Shown here in pieces: positions 34,615 to 44,227 of a stretch of DNA of 64,000 nucleotides. The notes beneath the pieces are model-generated. The model did not search any database. It saw only the letters and a list, made by a program, of their open reading frames with translations, and was not told where the DNA came from. The stretch is from Geodermatophilus sabuli. GTDB taxonomy: Bacteria > Actinomycetota > Actinomycetes > Mycobacteriales > Geodermatophilaceae. The position numbers were made by a program, and so were the translations under genes. Position 1 is the first letter of the stretch; each line of letters starts with the position of its first letter. Location: the NCBI RefSeq assembly GCF_900215145.1, contig NZ_OBDO01000001.1:558001-622000 (forward strand), in the 5' to 3' direction.

Positions 34615-34633
34615 CGTTTCAAGTGATGGAACA
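34615..34633 (+). promoter_or_regulatory. IclR-type operator in the LuxR/P450 divergent region
   Basis: CGTTTC-AAGTGAT-GGAACA, one mismatch in the core arms (GTTTC for GTTCC) with the exact 7-bp spacer. It lies in the 346-bp gap 34486-34831, which otherwise holds no gene. No -10 is seen at the usual distance, and the P450 start is about 200 bp away. It would tie the P450 operon to the dioxygenase regulon. Confidence 0.5.
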
Positions 34634-34831
34634 CCGTGGTGAGGGCGCCTCGGGGTGAGCGGTCTGAGCACCGACCGCGGGCACTGCCTGCCGCACGGGG
34701 GTAGTCGAGTGAGGGACGGAACTCCTCCCAGCGAACGATGTGGTCCCCCCGGACGGTCCCAGAGGCTTGCGGTCGATCAGCGAAGACGCTCACGGCCCGC
34801 TCCGGCGGCCCCGACCTCCACGGAGGAACTC

Positions 34832-36163
34832 GTGACCACCATCGAGGCGTCCGCCCTCCCCTCCGAGACCGTGCCCGACGACATCGCGCGGCAGATCGTC
34901 CTGCCCGAGGGGCATCGCGACGAGGTCGCGTTGTTCGAGGCGTACGCGTGGCTCCGCGAGCACAACCCGCTGGCGAAGGTCGAGGTCGAGGGCTACGACC
35001 CGCTCTGGCTCGTGTCCAAGCACGCGCACATCATGGAGATCGAACGCCAGCCCGCCCTGTTCTCCAACGGTGGCGGCGACCAGCCGGGAAGTCACAACCC
35101 GATCCTGACGAACCAGGCCGGCGACGCCTTCACCAAGTCCCTCACCGGCGGGAGCCTCCGGGTCCTGGAGGCGCTGCCCTACATCGACCCGCCCGAGCAC
35201 ACCGTCATCAAGGACGTGGCCAGCGACTGGTTCCGGCCGGCGAACCTGAAGAAGTGGGACGGTGCGATCCGCACGCTCGCACGTGAGGCCATCGACAAGC
35301 ACCTCGAGCCCGGGGTGAACGAGATCGACCTGGTCAAGGACTTCGCCACCCACTTCCCCCTGCACGTGATCATGAGCCTGTTCGGTGTTCCCGAGCAGGA
35401 CGAGCCGCGGATGATGGCGCTGACCCAGGAGTTCTTCGGCACTGCCGACCCGGACACGGCCCGCGCCGACGTGGCGGCGCTGTCCCCGGAGGCGGCCGCC
35501 CAGCAGTGGGCCGCGGCGATCGCCGACTTCAACGCCTACTTCGACGCGCTGGTGGAGGCCCGCCGCACCCAGCCGCGCGACGACCTGGCGACGCTCATCG
35601 CGACGGCTCGCCGCCCCGACGGCGAGTACTTCGAGAAGGCGACGGCCTACGGCTGGTTCATCACCATCGCCACCGCCGGCCACGACACCACCGCGTCGAC
35701 GCTGGCCGGCACGCTGGAGGCACTGGCCCAGCACCCCGACCAGCTGGCGGCGATCCGGCAGGACCCCTCGCGCATCCCGGACCTGGTGAACGAGGGCCTG
35801 CGCTGGGCGTCACCGGTCAAGCACTTCATGCGCCAGGCGACGGCGGACCACGAGCTCGGGGGGCGCCAGATCCGCAAGGGCGACCGCTTCATGTTGCTCT
35901 ACCAGTCGGGCAACAGGGACGCCGACGTCTTCGACGCCCCGGACGCATTCGACAGCACCCGCAAGCCCAACAGGCAGATCTCCTTCGGCTACGGGCCGCA
36001 CATGTGTCTGGGCCAGCACCTGGCCAAGCAGGAGCTGCGGATCATGTTCGAGGAGCTGCTGCCGCGCATCCGCTCGATCGAGGTCGCCGGCGACCGGAGG
36101 GTCGTGCAGACCAACTTCGTCGGCGGTCTGAAGAACCTGCCGGTGCGGTTGGACCTGACATGA
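34832..36163 (+). CDS. Cytochrome P450 monooxygenase
   Basis: 443 residues, GTG start with CGGAGG 5 nt upstream. The I-helix oxygen motif is AGHDTT (about 282), the K-helix ExxR is Glu321-Arg324 (EGLRW) and the haem loop is [10 protein letters not shown] with ligand Cys392. It is a soluble bacterial class I P450, resembling the terpene- and alkylbenzene-oxidising CYP108/CYP111-like groups in its general build. With the adjacent reductase and [2Fe-2S] ferredoxin it forms a complete three-part system. The following ADH and ALDH suggest that it hydroxylates a methyl group that is then oxidised to an acid (inference). Confidence 0.9.
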   Translation: MTTIEASALPSETVPDDIARQIVLPEGHRDEVALFEAYAWLREHNPLAKVEVEGYDPLWLVSKHAHIMEIERQPALFSNGGGDQPGSHNPILTNQAGDAFTKSLTGGSLRVLEALPYIDPPEHTVIKDVASDWFRPANLKKWDGAIRTLAREAIDKHLEPGVNEIDLVKDFATHFPLHVIMSLFGVPEQDEPRMMALTQEFFGTADPDTARADVAALSPEAAAQQWAAAIADFNAYFDALVEARRTQPRDDLATLIATARRPDGEYFEKATAYGWFITIATAGHDTTASTLAGTLEALAQHPDQLAAIRQDPSRIPDLVNEGLRWASPVKHFMRQATADHELGGRQIRKGDRFMLLYQSGNRDADVFDAPDAFDSTRKPNRQISFGYGPHMCLGQHLAKQELRIMFEELLPRIRSIEVAGDRRVVQTNFVGGLKNLPVRLDLT

Positions 36164-37395
36164 GCACCGCTCCGGCGAACGCGGACGCCCGGGTGGTGGT
36201 GATCGGCGCCGGGCACGCGTCCGCCACCCTCGCGGGCCTGCTGAGGCAGGCGGGTCACCGCGGCGAGATCGTCGTGATCGGCGACGAACGCGACCATCCG
36301 TACCACCGCCCACCGCTGTCGAAGAAGTTCGCCGACGGTGACCTCGAGCAGTGGATCCGCCCCGCCGACTTCTACCGCGAGCAGGACGTCACGATGCGGC
36401 TCGGCGAGCGGGCGACGTCAGTCGATCCGATCGCCCGCCGGGTACGGGTCGACTCCGGCGAGGAGATGGCCTATGACGCACTGGTCCTCGCGACCGGCGC
36501 CCGGCCGCGGCCCCTGCCGGTTCCCGGCGCCGATCTCGACGGAGTGGGCGCCCTGCGCACCCTCGGCGATGCCCGCGAGCTGCGCACGTGGCTGGACGAG
36601 GGGCGACGGTTGGTCATCGTGGGCGGTGGCTACATCGGACTCGAGGTCGCGGCCGTGGCCCGGTCACGTGGGGTCGGAGCCACCGTGCTGGAGCGGGAGG
36701 AGCGGCTGCTCGCCCGGGTCGCCAGTCGGGAGCTCTCCGCGATCATGGCGGAGCGGCACGCCGCCGCGGGGACCACCATCCGCACCGGCGCCCAGGTCGT
36801 GGGGCTCGAGGGCAGCTCGGGTCGCGTCCGGCAGGTGACCCTGGCCGACGGCTCGGCCTTGGACTGCGACGCGGTGCTCGTGGGGGTCGGCGCGATCCCG
36901 AACGACGGCCTCGCGGCGGAGGCAGGAGTCGACTGCGACGGTGGCGTGCTCGTCGACGAGGGCGCGCGCACCAGCGTCGACGGCGTCCTCGCCATCGGCG
37001 ACGTCACGGTCCGGCCCGTCCCCGGTCTCGACGGACGCCGCAGGTTGGAGAGCATCCCCAGCGCGACGGAGCAGGCGCGGCAGGCCGTGGCCACGATCCA
37101 CGGCGCCGAGGACCCCACGCCGGAGGTGCCCTGGTTCTGGTCCGATCAGTTCGATCTCAAGCTGAAGATCGCCGGGATCGTCCGTCCAGACCATGATGTC
37201 GTGCTCCGCGGCGACCCGGTGACCGGGAAGTTCGCGCTGTTCCACCTGGCCGACGGTGTACCGGTCGCGGTCGAGTCGGCCAACGCGTCGCCGGAGTTCA
37301 TGGCCGGGAAGAAGTGGATCGGTGCCTGCGTCCGAGTCGATCCGACGCGGCTGGCGGACCCGAACCGTTCGCCCCGAGACGCCGTCGTCTCCTGA
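36160..37395 (+). CDS. FAD ferredoxin reductase of the P450 system
   Basis: 411 residues, ATGA overlap with the P450. The FAD motif is [21 protein letters not shown], with the landmark [12 protein letters not shown]; the NADH motif is [21 protein letters not shown]; the second FAD site is [11 protein letters not shown]. It belongs to the putidaredoxin-reductase family and differs from the second reductase at 13371, so each oxygenase appears to have its own partner. Confidence 0.9.
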   Translation: MSTAPANADARVVVIGAGHASATLAGLLRQAGHRGEIVVIGDERDHPYHRPPLSKKFADGDLEQWIRPADFYREQDVTMRLGERATSVDPIARRVRVDSGEEMAYDALVLATGARPRPLPVPGADLDGVGALRTLGDARELRTWLDEGRRLVIVGGGYIGLEVAAVARSRGVGATVLEREERLLARVASRELSAIMAERHAAAGTTIRTGAQVVGLEGSSGRVRQVTLADGSALDCDAVLVGVGAIPNDGLAAEAGVDCDGGVLVDEGARTSVDGVLAIGDVTVRPVPGLDGRRRLESIPSATEQARQAVATIHGAEDPTPEVPWFWSDQFDLKLKIAGIVRPDHDVVLRGDPVTGKFALFHLADGVPVAVESANASPEFMAGKKWIGACVRVDPTRLADPNRSPRDAVVS

Positions 37396-37463
37396 GCCGC
37401 CGTTTCTCCCTCCTCCCGCCGCACCTCGACGACGACACCGTCGTCCCACACCTGGAGCGTCAG

Positions 37464-37784
37464 ATGCCCGAGATCACCTACGTCGTGCCCGACGGGACCA
37501 GCCACGTCGTCGACGTCCCCGTCGGCCAGAGCGTCATGGACGGGTCGGTTCGCAACAACCTGCCCGGGATCGTGGCCGAGTGTGGCGGGAGTTGCTCCTG
37601 CGCGACGTGCCACGTGCACGTCGACGAGCAGTTCGCCGCGTCGTTCGGCGAGATCACCGACGAGGAGCGGGACCTGCTCGAGTACGCCGAGGACGTCTGC
37701 GACCGCTCACGGCTGTCCTGCCAGCTGGTCGTCACCGCCGGCTGCGACGGCGCACGGGTGACCGTGCCGGACTCCAACGGCTGA
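37464..37784 (+). CDS. [2Fe-2S] ferredoxin, putidaredoxin/adrenodoxin type
   Basis: 106 residues. Cluster ligands follow the C-x5-C-x2-C-x36-C spacing of the vertebrate/bacterial P450 ferredoxins: Cys40, Cys46, Cys49 and Cys86 (in AECGGSCSCATC and RLSCQ). It carries electrons from the reductase to the P450. The ATG at 37464 follows GGAGCG. It lies 68 bp after the reductase and 33 bp before the aldehyde dehydrogenase in one operon. Confidence 0.92.
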   Translation: MPEITYVVPDGTSHVVDVPVGQSVMDGSVRNNLPGIVAECGGSCSCATCHVHVDEQFAASFGEITDEERDLLEYAEDVCDRSRLSCQLVVTAGCDGARVTVPDSNG

Positions 37785-37817
37785 CCGATCCCCCGCATGG
37801 AGAGGAACGGGCCGACG

Positions 37818-39275
37818 ATGACGATGGACTACACCCAGCTCTACATCGACGGGGGATGGACCGACCCCTCCTCCGCGACCATCCCGGTGCACGCCGCCGC
37901 CACCGAGGAACTGATCGGGAGCGTGCCCCGGGCCACCGAGCACGATGTCGACGACGCCGTGGCCGCCGCCCGCCGCGCCTTCGACGCACCGGACGGTTGG
38001 CCCACATGGGAGCCGGCGCAGCGCCGGGAAGCCCTCGAGCGATTCGCGGCCGCGCTCGAGAAACGTGCCGAGGAGACCGCCCGCCGCGTCAGCCTGCAGA
38101 ACGGCATGCCGATCTGGCTGGCACAGCACTTCGAAGGTGGCTTCCCGGCCCTCCTCCTGCGCTTCTACGGCGGCATGGTGGCGGACACCCCGCAGGAGGA
38201 GACCCGTCCTGGGGTCCTGGGCCCGGCGGGTTCCCGAGTCATCCGCGAGCCGATCGGCGTCGTGGCGGCGATAGTGCCGTGGAACGTGCCGCAGGGCATC
38301 ACGTTCCTCAAGCTCGCCCCAGCGCTCGCCGCCGGCAACACGGTGGTGCTCAAACCCGCGCCGGAGACGGTGCTCGACGCTCAGTTGATGGCCGAGGCAG
38401 CCATCGAGGCGGAGCTCCCGCCGGGTGTGCTCAACGTGCTCCCTGCAGGCCGCGAGGTCGGCGGCCACCTGGTGGCGCACCGGGACGTCGACAAGGTCTC
38501 CTTCACCGGGTCGACGTCCGCGGGGCGGACGATCGCCGAGACCTGCGGGCGACTGCTCCGCCCGGTCACGTTGGAGTTGGGCGGCAAGTCCGCCGCGATC
38601 GTCCTCGACGATGCCGACCTGTCCTCCACGATCGAGAGCTTCTTCGCCACCACGCTGCTGAACAACGGACAGATCTGCTGGCTGAGCACCCGGGTCCTCG
38701 CGCCACGCGGCCGCTATGCCGAGGTCGTCGACGTCGTCAGCGGCCTCGCCGGGTCGCTGACCATCGGCGACCCGCTGGAGGCGAGCACCCAGGTCGGTCC
38801 GCTCGTCTCGGCGTGCCAGCGCGACCGGGTGGAGTCCTACATCGCGAAGGGCTCGGCCGAGGGGGCCCGGCTGACCGTCGGTGGACGCCGGCCGCCGGGC
38901 CTCGACCGCGGCTGGTACGTCCAGCCGACGGTCTTCGCCGATGTGGACAACGACCACACCATCGCCCGAGAGGAGGTCTTCGGACCGGTGTTGTCGGTGA
39001 TCCCCTACTCGGACGAAGACGAGGCGGTCCGCATCGCCAACGCCAGCGACTACGGCCTGGCCGGCAGTGTGTGGACCACGGATCCAGAGCGGGGGGAGCG
39101 GGTCGCCCGCAGGGTCCGCACCGGCACGGTCGGGATCAACGCCTACGTCAACCAGCCGAACGCTCCCTTCGGCGGCGTGAAGGCCAGCGGTATGGGCCGG
39201 AAGATGGGGCCCGAGGGCCTCGCCGGCTACCAGCAGGTGAAGACCGTCTACCTCGCCCAGCCCGCAACGGCCTGA
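37818..39275 (+). CDS. NAD(P)-dependent aldehyde dehydrogenase
   Basis: 485 residues. Motifs: PWNVPQGI, FTGSTSAGRTI, LELGGKSAAIVLDDAD with the catalytic Glu, and NNGQICWLSTR with the catalytic Cys; the C-terminus has the usual PFGGVKASGMGRKMG. The nearest clean start is ATG 37818; ATG 37797 would add seven residues but has no ribosome site. Between the ferredoxin and the alcohol dehydrogenase, it should oxidise the aldehyde made from the P450 product to a carboxylic acid, for example a cumic-type aldehyde (inference). Confidence 0.9.
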   Translation: MTMDYTQLYIDGGWTDPSSATIPVHAAATEELIGSVPRATEHDVDDAVAAARRAFDAPDGWPTWEPAQRREALERFAAALEKRAEETARRVSLQNGMPIWLAQHFEGGFPALLLRFYGGMVADTPQEETRPGVLGPAGSRVIREPIGVVAAIVPWNVPQGITFLKLAPALAAGNTVVLKPAPETVLDAQLMAEAAIEAELPPGVLNVLPAGREVGGHLVAHRDVDKVSFTGSTSAGRTIAETCGRLLRPVTLELGGKSAAIVLDDADLSSTIESFFATTLLNNGQICWLSTRVLAPRGRYAEVVDVVSGLAGSLTIGDPLEASTQVGPLVSACQRDRVESYIAKGSAEGARLTVGGRRPPGLDRGWYVQPTVFADVDNDHTIAREEVFGPVLSVIPYSDEDEAVRIANASDYGLAGSVWTTDPERGERVARRVRTGTVGINAYVNQPNAPFGGVKASGMGRKMGPEGLAGYQQVKTVYLAQPATA

Positions 39276-39308
39276 CGCGAGCAGCCCGAACAACAACCAG
39301 GAGGTCCC

Positions 39309-40427
39309 ATGAGGAGTCGCGGAGCCGTTCTCCGGGAAGCGCCCGGGAAGTTCGAGATCGTCGACCTCGAGGTCGACGACCCGCGCCAGGACGAGGTCCG
39401 GGTCAAGATGGTCGCGTCGGGTCTGTGTCACTCCGACGACCACATGGCGACAGGTGACCTCCCCGTCGCTGTCTACCCGGTCTGCGGCGGGCACGAGGGT
39501 GCGGGGATCATCGAGTCGGTCGGCCCGAACACCCAGGGGTTCGAGCCCGGCGACAAGGTGGTCTTCTCGTTCCTGCCGGCGTGCGAGAAGTGCCGCTGGT
39601 GCTCCACCGGACACCAGAACCTGTGCGACCTGGGTGCGAACGTGATGGTCGGGTCACGCTGGGAGGACCCGACGAGCTTCCGGCTCCAGCTCCCGGACGG
39701 CACGCCGGTCGCGCAGGCGCTCGGCATCTCCACCTTCGCCGAGTACACGACCGTCTCGGTCGACTCCGTGATCAAGGTGCCTGCCGACACGCCGCTGGAG
39801 AAGGCCTGCCTGCTGGGATGCGCTGCGGGTACCGGCTGGGGCTCGGCGGTCAACACGGGGGGTGTCCGGCCGGGCGACACCGTCGTGGTCCTCGGCGTCG
39901 GCGGCGTCGGGGCCATGGCGGTGCAGGGTGCCCGGCATGCCGGCGCGGCGCGGGTCATCGCCGTCGACCCGGTCGCGTTCAAGCGCGAGCACGCTGAGTC
40001 GTTGGGCGCCACGCACGTCGTCGCGACCGCGGAGGAGGCGACCGAGCTGGCGCAGACCTCCACGAACGGACAAGGTGCCGACGTCGCGATCGTGACCGTC
40101 GGCGTGATCACCGGGGAGCACATCGCCGAGGCGTTCCGAGCGATCCGCAAGCAGGGCACGGTGGTGGTCACCGCGCTGGGAGACGTCACGGAGGTCGGTA
40201 TCCCCGTCTCGATCCTCGAGCTGATCCTGTTCGAGAAGAAGATCAAGGGATCGCTGTTCGGCTCCTCGAGCCCCCGGGCGGACATCCCGAAGCTCCTGGA
40301 CCTGTACCGGGCCGGCCACCTCGAGCTCGACGAGCTGATCACCACCGAGTACAGCCTCGACGAGATCACCAAGGGCTACGAGGACATGCACGCGGGCACG
40401 AACATCCGAGGCGTGATCCGATTCTGA
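39309..40427 (+). CDS. Zinc alcohol dehydrogenase of the NDMA/mycofactocin-dependent type
   Basis: 372 residues, CAGGAGGTCCC before the ATG. Catalytic zinc ligands are in GLCHSDDH and GGHEGAG, structural zinc in CEKCRWCSTGHQNLC, and the Rossmann motif in LGVGGVGAMAVQGARHAG. The SFLPACEKCRWCSTGHQNLCDLGA region (landmark) is typical of the Rxyl_3153-like family, which from general knowledge keeps its nicotinamide bound and is linked to the redox carrier mycofactocin. No mycofactocin genes are in this window. It is the last gene of the P450 operon and likely oxidises the primary alcohol made by the P450. Confidence 0.85.
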   Translation: MRSRGAVLREAPGKFEIVDLEVDDPRQDEVRVKMVASGLCHSDDHMATGDLPVAVYPVCGGHEGAGIIESVGPNTQGFEPGDKVVFSFLPACEKCRWCSTGHQNLCDLGANVMVGSRWEDPTSFRLQLPDGTPVAQALGISTFAEYTTVSVDSVIKVPADTPLEKACLLGCAAGTGWGSAVNTGGVRPGDTVVVLGVGGVGAMAVQGARHAGAARVIAVDPVAFKREHAESLGATHVVATAEEATELAQTSTNGQGADVAIVTVGVITGEHIAEAFRAIRKQGTVVVTALGDVTEVGIPVSILELILFEKKIKGSLFGSSSPRADIPKLLDLYRAGHLELDELITTEYSLDEITKGYEDMHAGTNIRGVIRF

Positions 40428-40430
40428 CCC

Positions 40431-40473
40431 GGTGAGTGGTTGCACCGTGCCGTCTCCGGTGCACCCACTCACC
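40431..40473. terminator. 17-bp hairpin terminator of the P450 operon
   Basis: GGTGAGTGGTTGCACCG (40431-40447) pairs with 40457-40473 with one mismatch, around a 9-nt loop, starting 4 bp after the ADH stop. Confidence 0.8.
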
Positions 40474-40684
40474 ACCGCCGGCACCGACGTCCGCCCGAGC
40501 CGGGGGACGAGTGCCCAGCAGACACTGACTCAGGCGGGGAGTCGACCACGTCCTCACGCCTGCCGAGTGACCCCGGACGAGGACGCCGAACCGACACCAG
40601 CACATCGCTGCGTTCCGCGTGCCGACGCAGATGAGTGCCCGATCAGAACACGGCCAGTCCGCACGGGCTTCAGCGGCCCGACCC

Positions 40685-40905
40685 CTCACGCCCGACGAAC
40701 TCGCCCAGGCGACCGGGTGGACGGTCGAACCGCACGGAGCCTCCAAGGGGCGCGTGGATGCCGCCGTCCGGCCCGGACCGGAGGCACTCCCGTCCGGGGA
40801 GCTGTCGCGCCGCCGGCGCACGCCGCCGTACCGAGCTGTGGGCACTCGCGCCGGAGGCGGATGGCCATGCGATGGTCGACGCGCGGGCTCCTCGATCCGC
40901 CAGTA
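40685..40905 (+). pseudogene. Possible remnant of a thioredoxin-like (TlpA-type) gene
   Basis: In one frame 40685 onward reads [22 protein letters not shown]. In another, near 40845-40905, it reads [21 protein letters not shown]. In order and spacing these resemble the N-terminal part of actinobacterial redoxin proteins, but the frame is broken and the thioredoxin domain itself is absent. The rest of the 40474-41122 stretch shows nothing I can support. Weak call from resemblance only. Confidence 0.3.
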
Positions 40906-41122
40906 CGGCCGCCGCGGCGTTGCTCGGCGCCCGGGTCGGACGCGCCCCAGCGCTGTTGGTCGTGGGCGGGCGCTCACGTCGTCCGCGGGCGGCTGGGCGT
41001 GCCGCCGGTCGATGACCGCGATCGGACTCCGGACGCCGGGTCGGAGCGGTCCCGCGTCGGTGAGCGGCCTGGGGCCGTCGATGTCGGACCGGGCGTGGCG
41101 GGTCGCTGCGGCGTCCGGTGCA

Positions 41123-41177
41123 GGTTCCGTTGACCGGAACGAGGTGGTAGGCGCTGCCGCCCCCCAGCGCGCATGGT
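41123..41177 (+). promoter_or_regulatory. IclR-type operator and -10 of the lower meta-pathway operon
   Basis: GGTTCC-GTTGACC-GGAACG at 41123-41141, a near-perfect inverted repeat. CATGGT at 41172-41177 sits 31 bp downstream as a weak -10. It links the lower pathway to the same regulator as the dioxygenase genes 20-30 kb away. Confidence 0.7.
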
Positions 41178-41207
41178 CGGGGTCCCACCGGCTCCCCGAG
41201 GACAGTG

Positions 41208-42041
41208 ATGACACAGGCAACCACCCCACCGGACGTGGACCGCACCCGGCGTGCGGCCGTCGCCGAGGCCGCCGAGCGGCTGGAGGTCGCGGCGCGCAGC
41301 GGCGTCCCGTGCCGTCCGGTCCGCGACCTGATCGGTACCGACGACGTCGAGCAGGCCTACGCGGTGCAGCAGCGGCTCACCCGGCGCCGGCTGGCCGACG
41401 GCGCCCGCGTCGTCGGGCGGAAGATCGGCCTCACCTCACCCGCGGTGCAGGCCCAGCTGGGCGTCGACCGCCCCGACTTCGGCGTTCTCTTCGACGACAT
41501 GGACGTCAGCGGCCTGGCCGAGGTGCCGTCGGCGCGACTGCTGCAGGCCAAGTCCGAGGCGGAGATCGCGTTCGTTCTGGGGGAGGACCTGGCCGAGGGC
41601 CCGCTGGACGCCGCGCGGGTGCGCGGCGCGGTGGCCTACGCGGTCGCGGCGCTGGAGATCGTGGACAGCCGGATCGCCGGCTGGGACATCACCTTCGGGG
41701 ACACCGTCGCCGACAACGCCTCCAGCGGGCTGTTCGTGCTGGGGGAGCGGCGGCTGACCCTGGCGGAGTTCGAGCCGGCCGCGGTCACCATGCGGATGAC
41801 GCTGGACGGCGCGGTCGTCTCCGAGGGCACCGGCGCCGCCTGCCTGGGGGACCCGCTCAACGCGCTGGCCTGGCTGGCGCGCACCGCGGTGGAGGTCGGC
41901 GATCCGCTGCGTACGGGCCAGGTGGTGCTCTCCGGGGCGCTCGGCCCGATGGCGGCCACCCCGCCCGGGTCGGTGGTGACCGCCGAGATCAGCACGCTCG
42001 GCACCGTGACGGCGACGTTCTCGCGCGAGGGGGACCAGTGA
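41208..42041 (+). CDS. mhpD: 2-hydroxypenta-2,4-dienoate hydratase (MhpD/DmpE-like)
   Basis: 277 residues, GAGGA 5 nt before the ATG. Family segments: [29 protein letters not shown] (landmark), the metal ligands in [13 protein letters not shown] (ExE), [27 protein letters not shown] and [11 protein letters not shown]. It adds water to 2-hydroxypenta-2,4-dienoate to form 4-hydroxy-2-oxovalerate, the first step of the lower meta pathway. It overlaps the acetaldehyde dehydrogenase by 4 bp. Confidence 0.9.
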   Translation: MTQATTPPDVDRTRRAAVAEAAERLEVAARSGVPCRPVRDLIGTDDVEQAYAVQQRLTRRRLADGARVVGRKIGLTSPAVQAQLGVDRPDFGVLFDDMDVSGLAEVPSARLLQAKSEAEIAFVLGEDLAEGPLDAARVRGAVAYAVAALEIVDSRIAGWDITFGDTVADNASSGLFVLGERRLTLAEFEPAAVTMRMTLDGAVVSEGTGAACLGDPLNALAWLARTAVEVGDPLRTGQVVLSGALGPMAATPPGSVVTAEISTLGTVTATFSREGDQ

Positions 42042-43069
42042 GCAGGACCAAGGTGGCGATCATCGGGTCGGGCAACATCGGCACCGACCTGATGATCAAG
42101 GTGATCCGGCACTCCGACGTGCTGGAGATGGGCGCGATGGTCGGCATCGACCCGGACTCCGACGGCCTGGCGCGCGCCCGGCGGATGAAGGTGCCGACGA
42201 CGTCCGAGGGCGTCGACGGGCTGATCGCGATGGACGGCTTCGACGAGATCGGGATCGTCTTCGACGCCACCTCGGCCAAGGCGCACGTCGCCAACGCGGC
42301 CAAGCTGGCGCCGCACGGCAAGAGGCTGGTCGACCTGACCCCGGCGGCGATCGGCCCTTATGTGGTGCCGCCGGTGAACCTCGAGCAGCACCTGGCCGCG
42401 GACGCCACGAACGTCAACATGGTGACCTGCGGCGGGCAGGCCACGATCCCCATGGTGGCCGCGGTCGCCCGGGTCACCCCGGTGCCCTACGCCGAGATCG
42501 TCGCCTCGATCGCGTCGAAGTCGGCCGGCCCGGGCACGCGGGCCAACATCGACGAGTTCACCGAGACCACCGCGCACGCCATCGAGGCCGTGGGCGGCGC
42601 CGGGCGGGGCAAGGCGGTGATCGTCCTCAACCCGGCCGATCCGCCGCTGATCATGCGCGACACCGTGCTCTGCCTCATCGGCGACGCCGACCACGACGCC
42701 ATCCGCGCCTCGGTTGCGGAGATGGCCAAGACCGTCGCCGAGTACGTGCCCGGCTACCGGCTCAAGCAGGAGGTGCAGTTCACCCCGATCCCGGCCGGTG
42801 AGCCGGTGCACACCCTGCTGCCCGACGGCGCGCCCCCGGTGACCACGAAGGTGACGGTGTTCCTTGAGGTCGAGGGTGCCGCGCACTACCTGCCGGCCTA
42901 CGCCGGCAACCTCGACATCATGACCTCGGCGGCCCTGCGGGTCGGCGAGCGTCTCGCGCAACGCCTGACGACAGCCCCGGGAGCATCGCAGCGAGGAACG
43001 AGCGAGGAGCGGACCGGGGCGCGGAGTCAGGCTCGTGGACAGCGCACCCCCGCAGAGGTGACCGCATGA
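42038..43069 (+). CDS. mhpF: Acetaldehyde dehydrogenase (acylating), MhpF/DmpF-like
   Basis: 343 residues, GTG start in a GTGA overlap. NAD site [19 protein letters not shown]; nucleophile Cys in [15 protein letters not shown]; later [19 protein letters not shown]. It turns acetaldehyde from the aldolase into acetyl-CoA, normally channelled within a complex. The last about 30 residues ([20 protein letters not shown] onward) are an unusual extension encoded by purine-rich repeat-like DNA (43000-43050), unlike the rest of the gene. It overlaps the aldolase start by ATGA. Confidence 0.92.
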   Translation: MSRTKVAIIGSGNIGTDLMIKVIRHSDVLEMGAMVGIDPDSDGLARARRMKVPTTSEGVDGLIAMDGFDEIGIVFDATSAKAHVANAAKLAPHGKRLVDLTPAAIGPYVVPPVNLEQHLAADATNVNMVTCGGQATIPMVAAVARVTPVPYAEIVASIASKSAGPGTRANIDEFTETTAHAIEAVGGAGRGKAVIVLNPADPPLIMRDTVLCLIGDADHDAIRASVAEMAKTVAEYVPGYRLKQEVQFTPIPAGEPVHTLLPDGAPPVTTKVTVFLEVEGAAHYLPAYAGNLDIMTSAALRVGERLAQRLTTAPGASQRGTSEERTGARSQARGQRTPAEVTA

Positions 43070-44091
43070 CCACGGAGCTCTACGTCCAGGACGTCACGCT
43101 GCGGGACGGAATGCACGCCGTCCGGCACCGCATCTCACCCGACGACGTCGGCCGGATCGTCGCCGCGCTCGACGCCGCCGGCGTCGACGCCATCGAGGTG
43201 GCCCACGGCGACGGGCTGGCCGGCGGCAGTCTCAACTACGGCCCCGGGTCGAACACCGACTGGGAGTGGATCGAGGCCGCCGCGGAGAACTGCAGCCGCG
43301 CGGTGCTGACCACCCTGCTGCTGCCGGGCATCGGCACCATCGCCGAGCTCAAGCACGCCTACTCCCTCGGGGTGCGGTCGATCCGGGTCGCCACCCACTG
43401 CACCGAGGCCGACGTCGCCGCACAGCACATCGCCACCGCGCGCGAGCTGGGCATGGACGTGTCGGGCTTCCTCATGCTCAGCCACATGGCCGAGCCCGCG
43501 GAGCTGGCCAAGCAGGCGAAGCTCATGGAGTCGTACGGCGCGCACTGCGTCTACGTCACCGACTCCGGCGGCCGGCTGACGATGGACGGCGTCCGCGAGC
43601 GGGTCCGCGCCTACCGGGACCTGCTCGACCCCGGCACCCAGCTGGGCATCCACGCCCACCAGAACCTCTCCCTGGCCGTGGCGAACTCCGTCGTCGCCGT
43701 CGAGGAGGGCGTCACCCGCGTGGACGCGTCGCTGGCCGGGCACGGCGCCGGGGCCGGCAACTGCCCCATCGAGCCGTTCATCGCCGTGGCAAACCTGCAG
43801 GAGTGGCAGCACGGCTGCGACCTGTTCGCCCTGCAGGACGCCGCCGACGACCTCGTCCGGCCGCTGCAGGACCGCCCCGTGCAGGTCGACCGCGAGACGC
43901 TCACCCTGGGCTACGCCGGCGTCTACTCCAGCTTCCTCCGGCACGCGGAGGCGGCCTCGAAGACCTACGGCATCGACGTCCGCACCATCCTGCTGGAGGT
44001 GGGCCGCCGCCGGCTGGTCGGCGGCCAGGAGGACATGATCGTCGACATCGCCCTCGACGTGCTCGCCGGCCGCGCCGCCGAGGTCGCCTGA
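43066..44091 (+). CDS. mhpE: 4-hydroxy-2-oxovalerate aldolase (MhpE/DmpG-like)
   Basis: 341 residues. The DRE-TIM metallolyase signatures are present: [15 protein letters not shown] with the Arg-Asp pair, [31 protein letters not shown], and the metal histidines in [15 protein letters not shown]. It splits 4-hydroxy-2-oxovalerate to pyruvate and acetaldehyde; the latter passes to the coupled dehydrogenase. It is the last gene of the three-gene lower-pathway operon and is followed by a hairpin. Confidence 0.93.
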   Translation: MTTELYVQDVTLRDGMHAVRHRISPDDVGRIVAALDAAGVDAIEVAHGDGLAGGSLNYGPGSNTDWEWIEAAAENCSRAVLTTLLLPGIGTIAELKHAYSLGVRSIRVATHCTEADVAAQHIATARELGMDVSGFLMLSHMAEPAELAKQAKLMESYGAHCVYVTDSGGRLTMDGVRERVRAYRDLLDPGTQLGIHAHQNLSLAVANSVVAVEEGVTRVDASLAGHGAGAGNCPIEPFIAVANLQEWQHGCDLFALQDAADDLVRPLQDRPVQVDRETLTLGYAGVYSSFLRHAEAASKTYGIDVRTILLEVGRRRLVGGQEDMIVDIALDVLAGRAAEVA

Positions 44092-44102
44092 CCCCTCGGT
44101 TC

Positions 44103-44143
44103 CCGCCCGCCCGCCCCCGGCCGCACGGGGTGCGGGCGGGCGG
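44103..44143. terminator. 12-bp hairpin after the aldolase gene
   Basis: CCGCCCGCCCGC (44103-44114) pairs perfectly with GCGGGCGGGCGG (44132-44143), 11 bp after the stop. Confidence 0.75.
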
Positions 44144-44155
44144 ATCACCCAGTTG

Positions 44156-44199
44156 TGTCGACAGTCTTCAGGTGGATGTCGACTCCCGACGACTACGAT
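44156..44199 (+). promoter_or_regulatory. Twin TGTCGAC sites and -10 of the GntR gene
   Basis: The palindrome TGTCGACA (44156-44163) and a second TGTCGAC beginning at 44177 are 21 bp apart, two helical turns. TACGAT at 44194-44199 fits a -10. The GT-N2-AC cores are typical of GntR-family sites, so autoregulation is likely. Confidence 0.55.
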
Positions 44200-44227
44200 G
44201 GGCCTCTCTCGGGGAGAGGGGACGACC

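Noticed and set aside
40474-41122. Several open frames of 60-230 codons in the gap before the lower meta operon
   Set aside because: No ribosome sites, Arg/Pro-rich content and no family match except two short thioredoxin-like fragments listed as a possible remnant.
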